This document shows, one piece after another, positions 8,131-16,775 of a stretch of 32,584 nt of DNA (positions are counted from its first letter, which is position 1; every line of letters starts with the position of its first letter). The stretch is taken from contig JAEKKK010000126.1 of NCBI GenBank assembly GCA_019510405.1, positions 1 through 32,584 on the forward strand, given 5' to 3'. This DNA is from Gemmatimonadota bacterium. GTDB lineage: Bacteria > Gemmatimonadota > Gemmatimonadetes > Gemmatimonadales > Gemmatimonadaceae. Position numbers and translations under genes: made by a program. The notes under the pieces are model-generated. The model did not search any database. It was not told where the DNA came from and saw only the letters and a list, made by a program, of their open reading frames with translations.

Positions 8131-10158
8131 TCAAAATTCGATCTGCGCCCCCAGCTCGACGACGCGATTCGACGGCAGGCCGAAGTAGCGGGCCGCGCTC
8201 TGCGCGTTGCGGGACATCACGATGAAGAGGCGCTTCCGCCAGCCGGCCATGCGTGAGCTGCCCGTCGGGAGCAACATCTCGCGGCCGAGGTAGTAGCTCG
8301 TCTCCATCGGGCGGGCGCGGATCCCTCTGTCGACGCACATGGCGAGGAGCTCTGGAATGTTCGGCGTCTCCATGAAGCCCGTGTGCACGAGCACGCGGAA
8401 GAATCCCTCGCCGAGCGGCTTCACTTCCACGCGGTCCGCCTCCTTCACGTAGGGCACGTCCGTCGGCAGCACCGAGAGCAGCACGACCTGTTCGTGCAGC
8501 GCCTTGTTGTGCTTCAGGTGATGGAGCAGCACCACCGACGCGCCCTCGGCGTCCGACGTGAGGAACACCGCCGTCCCCGCGACGCGCGGGGGCGGACGGC
8601 GGCGGATCTCGTTGAGCAGGAGATCGATCGGCAGGCTGCCACTCTTCATGATGCCGTACAGCGCTTCGCGGCCGCGCTTCCAGGTCGTCATCAGGGTGAG
8701 CACTGCGACGGCGATCAGCAGCGGCACCCAGCCGCCCTGCATGAGCTTGAGCGCGTTCGCGCCGAGGAAGGCGAGGTCGAACATGAGGAAGAACACGGCC
8801 AGCCCGATGACGCGCCACAGCGGCCAGCCCCAGCGTGAGCGCGTGACGACGGCGAACAGCAGCGTGGTGATCGCCATCGTTCCCGTGACGGCGATGCCGT
8901 ACGCCGCGCCGAGCGCGTCGGACGATTTGAAGCCGGCGACGATGAGCAACGTCCCCACCGCGAGCGCCGTGTTGATCTGCGGCACGTAGATCTGCCCGTG
9001 CTCGCGCGCCGAGGTGTGGACGATCGTCATGCGCGGGATGAAGCCGAGCTGCATCGCCTGCTGCGCGAGGGAGAACACGCCCGAGATGAGCGCCTGCGAT
9101 GCGACGATCGTCGCCAGCGTCGCGAGGAACAGCACGGGATAGAGCGCCCACCGCGGCGCGAGCAGATAGAACGGATTCTCGATCGCGCGCGGATCGCTGA
9201 GCAGCAATGCGCCTTGCCCGAGGTAGTTCAGCACCAGCGAGGGGAGCACGAGGGTGAAGAAGGCGAGCCGGATCGGCCGCTTGCCGAAGTGTCCCATGTC
9301 GGCATAGAGCGCTTCCGCCCCCGTGACCGAGAGGAAGACGCCGCCGAGGCTGATGAACCCGATCGTGCCATGGCCGGCGAGGAAGCGCACCGCGTGCCAC
9401 GGATTGATCGCGGCGACGATGCGCGGCGCACGCGTGATCTCGATGAGCCCGAGCATGCCGATGACGAGGAACCAGACCAGCGTGACCGGCCCGAAGGCGC
9501 GCCCGACGAGCGCGGTGCCGTAGCGCTGCACCATGAAGAGGAGGAGCAGGATCCCCATCGTCGCCGGGACGACGACGTGCGACAGCGGTGGCGCGACGAT
9601 CTCCAGTCCTTCCACGGCGCTGAGGACGGAGATGGCCGGCGTGATGAGGCCGTCGCCGAAGAGCAGCGCCGTGCCGAACACGCCGAGGATGATGAACAGC
9701 TGACGGCGCCGGCGGTCGTTGCTGCGATGCTGCCGCTGCAGCACGAGGGCGAGCAGCGCGAGCACGCCGCCCTCGCCGTGGTTGTCCGCCTCGAGGATGA
9801 AGACGAGGTACTTCACCACCACGACGAGGATGATCGACCAGATCACCAGCGACATGATGCCGACGACGTTCGGCGCCGTCGGCATGAGGCCATGCCGCGC
9901 CGAGAACGCTTCCTTCACCGTGTAGAGCGGGCTGGTGCCGATGTCGCCGTACACCACCCCGAGCGCCGTGAGCGACAGGATGAGGAGGTGGCGGCCGACC
10001 GGGGCGCTCAGCTTTGCATGGTGCGGATCGGGGGCCTCCTCGGGGGGTGCCGCCGGGGGCAGGTCGGGCCGGCGCCGCTCCGAATGGGGCGGCTCCGGGG
10101 TGACGGGTGTGTCGTCCCCGGCGGGGACGGGCGTGGATGCGGAAGCGCGATCGGTCAT
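8131..10158 (-). CDS. kup: Kup-family low-affinity potassium transporter
   Basis: LTALGVVYGDIGTSPLYTVKEAFS, ALLFGDGLITPAISVLSAVEGLEI, GAEALYADMGHFGKRPIRLAFF, PRMTIVHTSAREHGQIYVPQIN are Kup hallmarks. Confidence 0.96.
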   Translation of the reverse strand: MTDRASASTPVPAGDDTPVTPEPPHSERRRPDLPPAAPPEEAPDPHHAKLSAPVGRHLLILSLTALGVVYGDIGTSPLYTVKEAFSARHGLMPTAPNVVGIMSLVIWSIILVVVVKYLVFILEADNHGEGGVLALLALVLQRQHRSNDRRRRQLFIILGVFGTALLFGDGLITPAISVLSAVEGLEIVAPPLSHVVVPATMGILLLLFMVQRYGTALVGRAFGPVTLVWFLVIGMLGLIEITRAPRIVAAINPWHAVRFLAGHGTIGFISLGGVFLSVTGAEALYADMGHFGKRPIRLAFFTLVLPSLVLNYLGQGALLLSDPRAIENPFYLLAPRWALYPVLFLATLATIVASQALISGVFSLAQQAMQLGFIPRMTIVHTSAREHGQIYVPQINTALAVGTLLIVAGFKSSDALGAAYGIAVTGTMAITTLLFAVVTRSRWGWPLWRVIGLAVFFLMFDLAFLGANALKLMQGGWVPLLIAVAVLTLMTTWKRGREALYGIMKSGSLPIDLLLNEIRRRPPPRVAGTAVFLTSDAEGASVVLLHHLKHNKALHEQVVLLSVLPTDVPYVKEADRVEVKPLGEGFFRVLVHTGFMETPNIPELLAMCVDRGIRARPMETSYYLGREMLLPTGSSRMAGWRKRLFIVMSRNAQSAARYFGLPSNRVVELGAQIEF

Positions 10159-10374
10159 GCTCGGCGGTACGTGCGGCGCTGGCCGCGAAGTCGTACATCT
10201 ATACAAGGGGCGACGGATCGCACGGACCGCACGAGCTTCCGCATTGGCTGGGCCTCCCGCCTGGGGTCCGTCCCGGGTCCGTCCGGTTCGACCGAGTTCT
10301 TCAGGAATCGGCTCGGAATAATCCCACCGCTCACCCCGTCAGCCCCTGGAGCCCGCTCCCCTCCCACCCGAGCG

Positions 10375-11781
10375 ATGATCCTCCTCGCCCATCCGTACTT
10401 CCTTCGTGACGACGCGAAGCAACTGGCGCGGATGAAGCCGTACCCGCCGCTGGCCACCCTGCTCGCCGCGGCGGTGCTGCGCGATCAGGGTCACGACGTC
10501 ACGCTGTTCGACGCCATGCTCGCCGACGGGATCGACGCGTTCCGTGCCGCGCTCGCCGAGTCGCGGCCGGCCACGGTCGCGATCGTCGAGGACAGCTTCA
10601 ACTACATCACGAAGATGTGCACGACGCGGCTGCGCGACGCGACGATCGAGATGATCGCGGCGGCGCGCGAGCAGGGGTGCCGTGTCGTCGTGAGCGGTTC
10701 GGACGCCACCGACCATCCGCGCCGCTACCTCGACGGCGGGGCCGACGCGGTCTTCCTCGGCGAGCCGGAGGCGGCGCTCGCCGACGTCGCGGCGCTCTGG
10801 CGCGACGACCCCGCCGCGCCGCTCGACGCGATCGCCGGGCTGGCGGTGCGCGATGCCCTCACGCGTGAGCTGACTTTCACCGCGCCGCGCTCGGGGGTCC
10901 GCGACCTCGACGCACTACCGCTGCCGGCGTGGGATCTCGTCGACGTGGACGCGTACCGGCGCGTCTGGCGCGATGCCCACGGGCGGCATTCGTGGAACGT
11001 GGTGACGTCGCGCGGCTGCCCGTACGGGTGCAACTGGTGCGCGAAGCCGGTGTTCGGCCGCCGCTACGCGCAGCGCTCCCCCGCGTCGGTGGCGGAGGAG
11101 CTCCGCCGGCTCAAAGTCGAGGTCGGCCCCGACCACGTCTGGTTCGCGGACGACATCTTCGGGCTCACCCCGCGCTGGATCGCCGAATTCGCCGGCGAGG
11201 TGCGCGCGCGCGACGCGCGCATCCCGTTCATGATCCAGTGCCGCGCCGACCTGGTCACGCCGACGGTCGCGTGCAACCTCGCGCTCGCCGGCTGCGAGGA
11301 GGTGTGGATGGGCGTCGAGTCGGGATCGCAGCGCATCCTCGACGCGATGGACAAGGGCACCACGGTGGACGAGGTGCGCGAGGCGACGCGCGCCCTCCGT
11401 GCGAGCGGTATCCGCGCCTGCTGGTTTCTCCAGCTCGGCTATCCGTCGGAGCAGTGGGAGGACCTGCTGGCGACGCGTGATCTCGTGCGCGAGGAGCGCC
11501 CCGACGACGTAGGCGTCTCGGTCGCGTATCCACTGCCCGGCACGAAGTTCCACGCCGCGGTGCAGGCACAGCTCGGCGCGCGCACGAACTGGGAGGAGAC
11601 GGGCGAGCTCGCGATGCTCTTCCAGGGCACCTACACGACGGCGTTCTATCGCCGGCTTCGCGACGCGCTGCACGACGAGGTGCTGTACGGCGCCGACGAG
11701 CCGCGCTGGTTCGAGCTCGGCGAGGCGGCACCGGAGCATCGGCTCGCGCAGCCCGTGGGGCTGGCCGAGGTGGAGGATTAG
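10375..11781 (+). CDS. B12-binding-type radical SAM protein 1
   Basis: MILLAHPYF...PPLATLLAAAVLRDQGHDVTLFDAML; CPYGCNWC (CxxxCxxC); GVESGSQRILDAMDKGTT. Confidence 0.88.
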   Translation: MILLAHPYFLRDDAKQLARMKPYPPLATLLAAAVLRDQGHDVTLFDAMLADGIDAFRAALAESRPATVAIVEDSFNYITKMCTTRLRDATIEMIAAAREQGCRVVVSGSDATDHPRRYLDGGADAVFLGEPEAALADVAALWRDDPAAPLDAIAGLAVRDALTRELTFTAPRSGVRDLDALPLPAWDLVDVDAYRRVWRDAHGRHSWNVVTSRGCPYGCNWCAKPVFGRRYAQRSPASVAEELRRLKVEVGPDHVWFADDIFGLTPRWIAEFAGEVRARDARIPFMIQCRADLVTPTVACNLALAGCEEVWMGVESGSQRILDAMDKGTTVDEVREATRALRASGIRACWFLQLGYPSEQWEDLLATRDLVREERPDDVGVSVAYPLPGTKFHAAVQAQLGARTNWEETGELAMLFQGTYTTAFYRRLRDALHDEVLYGADEPRWFELGEAAPEHRLAQPVGLAEVED

Positions 11782-11782
11782 C

Positions 11783-12808
11783 GTGGAGGACGCGCTTGCC
11801 TTGACGCCGGCCATCGAGGCGTTCGACGCGGTTGCGGCGAGGTTCGACGCGCGCTTCGGCGCGTGGCGCAGTGTGGCGGCGCAGCGCCGCGCCGTGCGTC
11901 GCGCACTGGCGCGGGCGTTCCCGCGCGGCGCGCACGTGCTCGAGATCGGCGGCGGCACGGGGGAGGACGCACGCTGGCTCGCCGCGCGCGGGCGCGTCGT
12001 CCAGCTCACCGATGGCTCGCCGTCGATGGTGCGCATCGCGCGCGAGAAGCTGCGGTCGCAGCGCGGACCGACGCCGCAGGTCGTCGCCGCCGAAGCGCTC
12101 GAGCAGTGGGCGGCGGAGCGCGAGTCGGCGGGCGAGGCACGCTTCGACGGCGTGTTCTCCAACTTCGCCGCGCTCAATTGCGTCGACGATCTCGAAGGCT
12201 GTGCGCGCGGATTGGCGCGGCTGCTCCGGCCCGGCGCGCCCGCGCTGCTCGTCCTCTTCGGCACGATGTGTCCCGGCGAGGTGGTGGTGCAGCTCGCGCG
12301 CGGCGACGCACGCGCCGCGCTCCGTCGCCGCGCGCGCGGCGCGGTGTCCGCCCGGCTCGGCGGGCGCGCGTTCGACGTGCGCTATCACCGCGGCGGCGAC
12401 CTGGCCGCCGCGATGGGGCCCTGGTTCCGGCTGCGCCGCCGCATCGGCGTCGGTGTGCTGGTGCCGCCGAGCGCCGCGGAGCCGTGGATCTCGCGGCATC
12501 CGGCGCTGGTGCGCACCCTCGAGCAGATCGATCGCGTGCTGGAGCGCCCGCTCGCACCGCTCGGCGATCACGTGATGTACTGGTTCGAACGCACGGGGTC
12601 AGAGTCGCAGGGGTCAGAGTCGCACCGCCAAGGGGTCAGAGCCCTCGGGCTTCGCCCTCGGGGTCTGACCCCGGCGAACCCCAACAGGTCTGACCCCAGG
12701 CAGGTGCGGAGTGGGGGGTGGGGAGTTCACGAGCTCGGGATACTGCTGCCTTCCGAACGTGGGCGCTTTCACCCCTCACTTCCCACCTCCTACCCGCTCG
12801 GCTCGTGA
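11783..12808 (+). CDS. Class I SAM-dependent methyltransferase 1, C-terminus extended through REP repeats
   Basis: GAHVLEIGGGTGEDARWLAARG motif I; recognisable domain ends near HVMYWFERT, followed by repeat-encoded sequence from 12595. Confidence 0.8.
   Translation: MEDALALTPAIEAFDAVAARFDARFGAWRSVAAQRRAVRRALARAFPRGAHVLEIGGGTGEDARWLAARGRVVQLTDGSPSMVRIAREKLRSQRGPTPQVVAAEALEQWAAERESAGEARFDGVFSNFAALNCVDDLEGCARGLARLLRPGAPALLVLFGTMCPGEVVVQLARGDARAALRRRARGAVSARLGGRAFDVRYHRGGDLAAAMGPWFRLRRRIGVGVLVPPSAAEPWISRHPALVRTLEQIDRVLERPLAPLGDHVMYWFERTGSESQGSESHRQGVRALGLRPRGLTPANPNRSDPRQVRSGGWGVHELGILLPSERGRFHPSLPTSYPLGS
12595..12697. repeat. GGGGTCAGA / TCTGACCCC REP-like cluster inside the methyltransferase ORF
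   Basis: GGGGTCAGA at 12595, 12610, 12632; TCTGACCCC at 12664 and 12689; hairpin 12632-12672. Confidence 0.85.
12713..12790. repeat. Imperfect inverted heptamer arms of the GGAGTGG / CCCACCTCC type
   Basis: cggagtggggggtggggagttcac on the left versus tcacccctcacttcccacctcc on the right; G-rich arm then C-rich arm with approximate 7-nt period. Confidence 0.55.
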
Positions 12809-13617
12809 GCGCGTCGACGCCCGAGGTCCGCCGCCGCTTCCGCGAGCAGTACGCGGCGCACCGCGCCTCCGAGGGGCGCGGATCGTCCGCGGTGGATGCG
12901 CAGACACTTCCCTACGTCACCGACGGGGCGCTCGCGCGGCAGTGGGCCGTGCGCGCGCGGAGCTTCGAGGTCTTCCAGCGGCGCGTGCTCCGGCCGGCGC
13001 AGCGGCGGGCCGACGTCGACGCGAGTGGCACATTGCGCGTCCTCGACCTCGGTGCGGGGAATGGCTGGCTCGCGCACCGCGCGACGCTCGCGGGCGCAGA
13101 GGCGCTCGCGCTCGACGTGCGCGACGACGGCGTGGACGGGCTGGGCGCGGCACCACGCGACTCGTCGATCGCGCGCGTCGTCGGATCGTTCGAGGCGATT
13201 CCCCTGCGCAACGCGAGCTTCGACGTCGTCGTGTTCAACGCGTCGCTGCACTACGCCGAGGACCTCGGCCGCGCCCTCGGCGAGGCGCGGCGGGTGCTGA
13301 GATCGCGAGGGCGCATCGTCGTCCTCGATTCACCGTTCTATGGGAGCACGGAGCATGGTGAAGCAATGCTCCGCGCCAAGCGCCAGGACGCCGAGCGCCG
13401 GTTCGGCGCGCGCGCCGAGGCGCTGATGGCGCTCGCCGTCGTCGAGTACCTGACGCAGGAACGGCTCGCCGACGCGTCGCGCGGACTCGGGCTCGCGCCA
13501 TGGCGGCGGCACCGCGTCCTCTATCCGCTCTGGTACGAGCTGCGCGCGGTGCGCGCCGCGCTGCGCGGCGAGCGTCCGCCGTCGCGCTTCGACGTCTGGG
13601 AGGCGATCGCGGCATGA
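12805..13617 (+). CDS. Class I SAM-dependent methyltransferase 2
   Basis: GTG start overlapping the upstream TGA (GTGA); LRVLDLGAGNGWLAHRATLAGAEALALDV; FDVVVFNASLHYAEDLGRALGEARRVLRSRGRIVVLD. Confidence 0.85.
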   Translation: MSASTPEVRRRFREQYAAHRASEGRGSSAVDAQTLPYVTDGALARQWAVRARSFEVFQRRVLRPAQRRADVDASGTLRVLDLGAGNGWLAHRATLAGAEALALDVRDDGVDGLGAAPRDSSIARVVGSFEAIPLRNASFDVVVFNASLHYAEDLGRALGEARRVLRSRGRIVVLDSPFYGSTEHGEAMLRAKRQDAERRFGARAEALMALAVVEYLTQERLADASRGLGLAPWRRHRVLYPLWYELRAVRAALRGERPPSRFDVWEAIAA

Positions 13618-15011
13618 TCCTCTTCGTCAATCCGCGCGCGACGCGCCCGAAGAATCGCCGCTTCCCGCTGTCCGTCATGGCGATTGGCGCTGCGCTCCCT
13701 GCAGGGGAGTCCTGGCACATTGTAGACGGCAACCTTCCGGACGCGGACCCACTCGTCGAGTTGGTGGAGCGGGTAGAACGTGCACGAGGAAGCAGTGATC
13801 CCATCGCCGTCGTGGCGTTCACCGTGATGCCGGGCCCGCAGCTCGTCAGCGCCGTGCCCCTCGCGCGGGCGCTCAGGGCGCGCTGCCCCGAGGTGCAGGT
13901 CGTCTGGGGGGGCAATTTCGCGAGCCTCTATCCCGCGCCGGTGCTGGACGCGCCGTACGTCGACTGGGTCGTGCGCGGCCAGGGCGAGCACACCTTCGTC
14001 GAGCTGCTCGACGTGCTGCGCGGCGCGCGCGATCCGCACGACGTGGCGGGACTCGCGTTCCGCGAGCGGGACGGCAGCCATCACATCGGACCGGAGCGGC
14101 GCTGGGTCGGCCCGGACGAGCTGCCCGCGCCACCGTACCACGTGATCGACGTCGCCGAGTATCTGCATCCGACGGTGCTCGGCCGGCGCTCGGGGGTGTA
14201 CCAGGCGTCGATCGGGTGTCCGCACGGATGCAAGTTCTGCGGCGTGATCTCCGTCTTCGGCCGCAAGGAGCGCATGGGATCGGCCGCGCGCACGGTGGAG
14301 CACCTCGCGTACCTCGTCCGCGAGCACGGCATGGACTCCGTGCACTTCTACGACAACAACTTCTTCGTCAGCGAGCCGCAGGCGCGCGAGTTCTGCGAGC
14401 GCATCGCGCCACTCGGCATTCGCTGGTGGTGCGAGGCGCGCGTCGACACGCTGACGCGGTTCAGCGCCGACACCTGGCGCCTGCTCGCGCGCGCCGGGCT
14501 CGCGATGGTGTTCTGTGGCGCGGAGTCGGGCTCGGACGAGGTGCTGCGGAAGATGGATAAAGGCACCACCACCGCGCAGATACTCGAAGTGGCGGCGCGC
14601 ACGCGCGAGCACGGCATCATCCCCGAGTTCTCCTTCGTCTTCGGCGATCCGCACGATCCCGAGGGGGAGATCGACAACACGCTCTCCTTCGTCCGTCGAC
14701 TCAAAGGTGTCAACCCACGGCTGGAGCTCATCACCTACTTCTACACGCCCACGCCGCAGCGCCGCGGTACCTACGGGGACGTCGACGCGCTGAGCGGCAC
14801 ACCAGCGACGCTCGAGGAGTGGACGGAGCCCGCGTGGGTGGACTGGATGACGCACGAGAGCCCGCGCGTCCCCTGGATGAACGACCACCTGCGCGCGCGC
14901 GTGCTCGATTTCCAGACGGAGATGCGCACGCGCTATCCCTCCGTGCACGGCAGCGGCGTGGTCGACACGCAGGCCTATGGGCATCTGCGGCAGGCCGCCG
15001 TGATCCCGTGA
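13614..15011 (+). CDS. B12-binding-type radical SAM protein 2
   Basis: MILFVNPRATRPKNRRFPLSVMAIGAAL; WGGNFASLYP; CPHGCKFC (CxxxCxxC); GAESGSDEVLRKMDKGTT. ATGA overlap with the upstream gene. Confidence 0.9.
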   Translation: MILFVNPRATRPKNRRFPLSVMAIGAALPAGESWHIVDGNLPDADPLVELVERVERARGSSDPIAVVAFTVMPGPQLVSAVPLARALRARCPEVQVVWGGNFASLYPAPVLDAPYVDWVVRGQGEHTFVELLDVLRGARDPHDVAGLAFRERDGSHHIGPERRWVGPDELPAPPYHVIDVAEYLHPTVLGRRSGVYQASIGCPHGCKFCGVISVFGRKERMGSAARTVEHLAYLVREHGMDSVHFYDNNFFVSEPQAREFCERIAPLGIRWWCEARVDTLTRFSADTWRLLARAGLAMVFCGAESGSDEVLRKMDKGTTTAQILEVAARTREHGIIPEFSFVFGDPHDPEGEIDNTLSFVRRLKGVNPRLELITYFYTPTPQRRGTYGDVDALSGTPATLEEWTEPAWVDWMTHESPRVPWMNDHLRARVLDFQTEMRTRYPSVHGSGVVDTQAYGHLRQAAVIP

Positions 15012-15676
15012 CCACGCTGCGGCCGGCGGAGGCGTACGCACTCTGGGCACCGCGCTACGCGGCGGAGACGGTGATCAGCGCGCTCGAGTACGTCGCGGTC
15101 GAGTCGCTCGGCGTGGAGCTGCGCGGCCGCCGCCTGCTCGACGTTGGCTGCGGCATCGCGCGACGGCTGACGCAGGCGCGGGAGAGCGGCGTCGCGCTCG
15201 CGGTCGGCGTCGATCTCACGCCGCGCATGCTCGCCGAAGCGCGCGAGGGAGAGCTGCTCGCGGCGGCGGACGTCCGCGCCATTCCCGTCGCCGACGCGGC
15301 GTTCGACGTCGTGTGGTGCCGGCTCGTGCTCGGCCATCTCTCCGATCTCGACGCGGCATACGCCGAGCTGGCCCGCGTCTGCGCACGCGGCGGACGCGTC
15401 GTCGTCACGGACTTCCATCCCGATGCGGTGGCAGCCGGACATCGTCGCACCTTCCGCGACGCCGAAGGCGTCGTGCAGGAGATCGAGCACCACGTGCACA
15501 CGCCGCGCGCGCACCGGCGCGCCGCGGCCCGGGCGGGCCTGACCCTCGTCCAGCGCTTCGATCGCGTCGTGGGGGAGACGGTGCGCGGCTTCTACGAGCG
15601 CGCCGACCGACTGGACGTGTACGAGCAGCAGCGCGGGCTGGCGGTCGTGCTCGGGCTCGCGTTCGTCCGCGCCTGA
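15008..15676 (+). CDS. Class I SAM-dependent methyltransferase 3
   Basis: GTGA start/stop overlap; RLLDVGCGIARRLTQARESGVALAVGVDLTPRMLAEAR; ARVCARGGRVVVTDFHPDAV. Confidence 0.87.
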   Translation: MTTLRPAEAYALWAPRYAAETVISALEYVAVESLGVELRGRRLLDVGCGIARRLTQARESGVALAVGVDLTPRMLAEAREGELLAAADVRAIPVADAAFDVVWCRLVLGHLSDLDAAYAELARVCARGGRVVVTDFHPDAVAAGHRRTFRDAEGVVQEIEHHVHTPRAHRRAAARAGLTLVQRFDRVVGETVRGFYERADRLDVYEQQRGLAVVLGLAFVRA

Positions 15677-15686
15677 GGAGCTGCAC

Positions 15687-16775
15687 GTGCGCCTGCTCGT
15701 CGAGGCGGCAGACGGAGCGCTCGGCATCGCCGGCGGACGCATCGTCGCGCCGAGCGGCGACTTCGACGTGATACTGCGGGTACCCGACGGCCTGTTGCGG
15801 CCGGGCCTCGTCAACGCGCACGACCACCTGCACCGCAACCACTACGGCCGGCTCGGTGCGCCGCCCTACGCGAACGCGTACGACTGGGGACGCGACATCC
15901 ATGCGCGCCACGCCGACGCGATCGCGCGCGGGCGTGCGCTGCCGCGCCGCGAGGCCCTGCTGCGCGGCGCGTGGAAGAATCTGCGCGCGGGGGTCACGAC
16001 CGTCGTGCACCACGATCCATGGGAACCCGCGTTCGAGGCGGACTTCCCGCTGCGCGTCGCGCGCGTGGCGTCGGCGCACTCGCTCGGCTTCGGGGGCGAG
16101 CTTCCGGCGCCGGTTCCAGGTGCACCGTTCGCGATCCATCTCGCCGAAGGGGTCGACGCCGCATCGGCGGCGGAGGTCGGCGCGCTCGCCGCACGCGGAC
16201 TGGTGACGCGCGATCTCCTCGCCGTGCACGCCGTCGGCGTCGACGACGCCGGGATCGCGCTGCTGCGCGAGCGCGGCGCGGCGATCGTGTGGTGTCCGAG
16301 CTCGAACCGATTCCTCTTCGGGCGCACCGCGCCGGCCGCGCTGCTCGCGCCGGGCATCGACGTGCTGCTCGGCAGCGACTCGCTGCTCACCGCGGACGGC
16401 TCACTGCTGCGTGAGCTGCGGGTCGCGCGCGAGACGGCGCTGGTGGACGACGACCGATTGCTCGACGCGGTCGGCGCGGTGGCGGCACGGCGCATCGGCG
16501 TGGAAGCGCCGGCGCTGACGGCCGGCGCGCGCGCCGACGTCGTCGTGCTGCGGCGGCCATTGCTCGGGGCGAGCGAAGCGGACGTCGCGCTCGTCGTGGC
16601 GAACGGAGTGTTGCGCGTCGCCGATCCGGCGCTCGTGCCCGCGCTCGGCGCGCTCGCGGACGCGGGCCGCCTCGAGACGCAGGACGGCGTGGTGCGGTGG
16701 ATCGGCGATCAGCGGGTGTCGTCGCCGGAGCGCGGCCTGGCGACGAGCATCGACAGCAGCCGGGCGGCGCGATGA
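15687..16775 (+). CDS. Amidohydrolase-family protein (SAH deaminase / chlorohydrolase-like)
   Basis: GLVNAHDHLHRN, FAIHLAEG, AVHAVGVDDAG, IVWCPSSNRFLFG, VLLGSDSLLT follow the amidohydrolase metal-site order. Confidence 0.82.
   Translation: MRLLVEAADGALGIAGGRIVAPSGDFDVILRVPDGLLRPGLVNAHDHLHRNHYGRLGAPPYANAYDWGRDIHARHADAIARGRALPRREALLRGAWKNLRAGVTTVVHHDPWEPAFEADFPLRVARVASAHSLGFGGELPAPVPGAPFAIHLAEGVDAASAAEVGALAARGLVTRDLLAVHAVGVDDAGIALLRERGAAIVWCPSSNRFLFGRTAPAALLAPGIDVLLGSDSLLTADGSLLRELRVARETALVDDDRLLDAVGAVAARRIGVEAPALTAGARADVVVLRRPLLGASEADVALVVANGVLRVADPALVPALGALADAGRLETQDGVVRWIGDQRVSSPERGLATSIDSSRAAR

Noticed and set aside
8030-10198. 722-aa minus ORF overlapping kup
   Set aside because: Out-of-frame shadow of the clear Kup coding sequence; Arg/Ala/Pro-rich without motifs.
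8998-10374. Long N-terminal extension of the radical SAM ORF in the track
   Set aside because: The first ~460 aa are antisense to kup and low complexity; the protein family start is at MILLAHPYF (10375).
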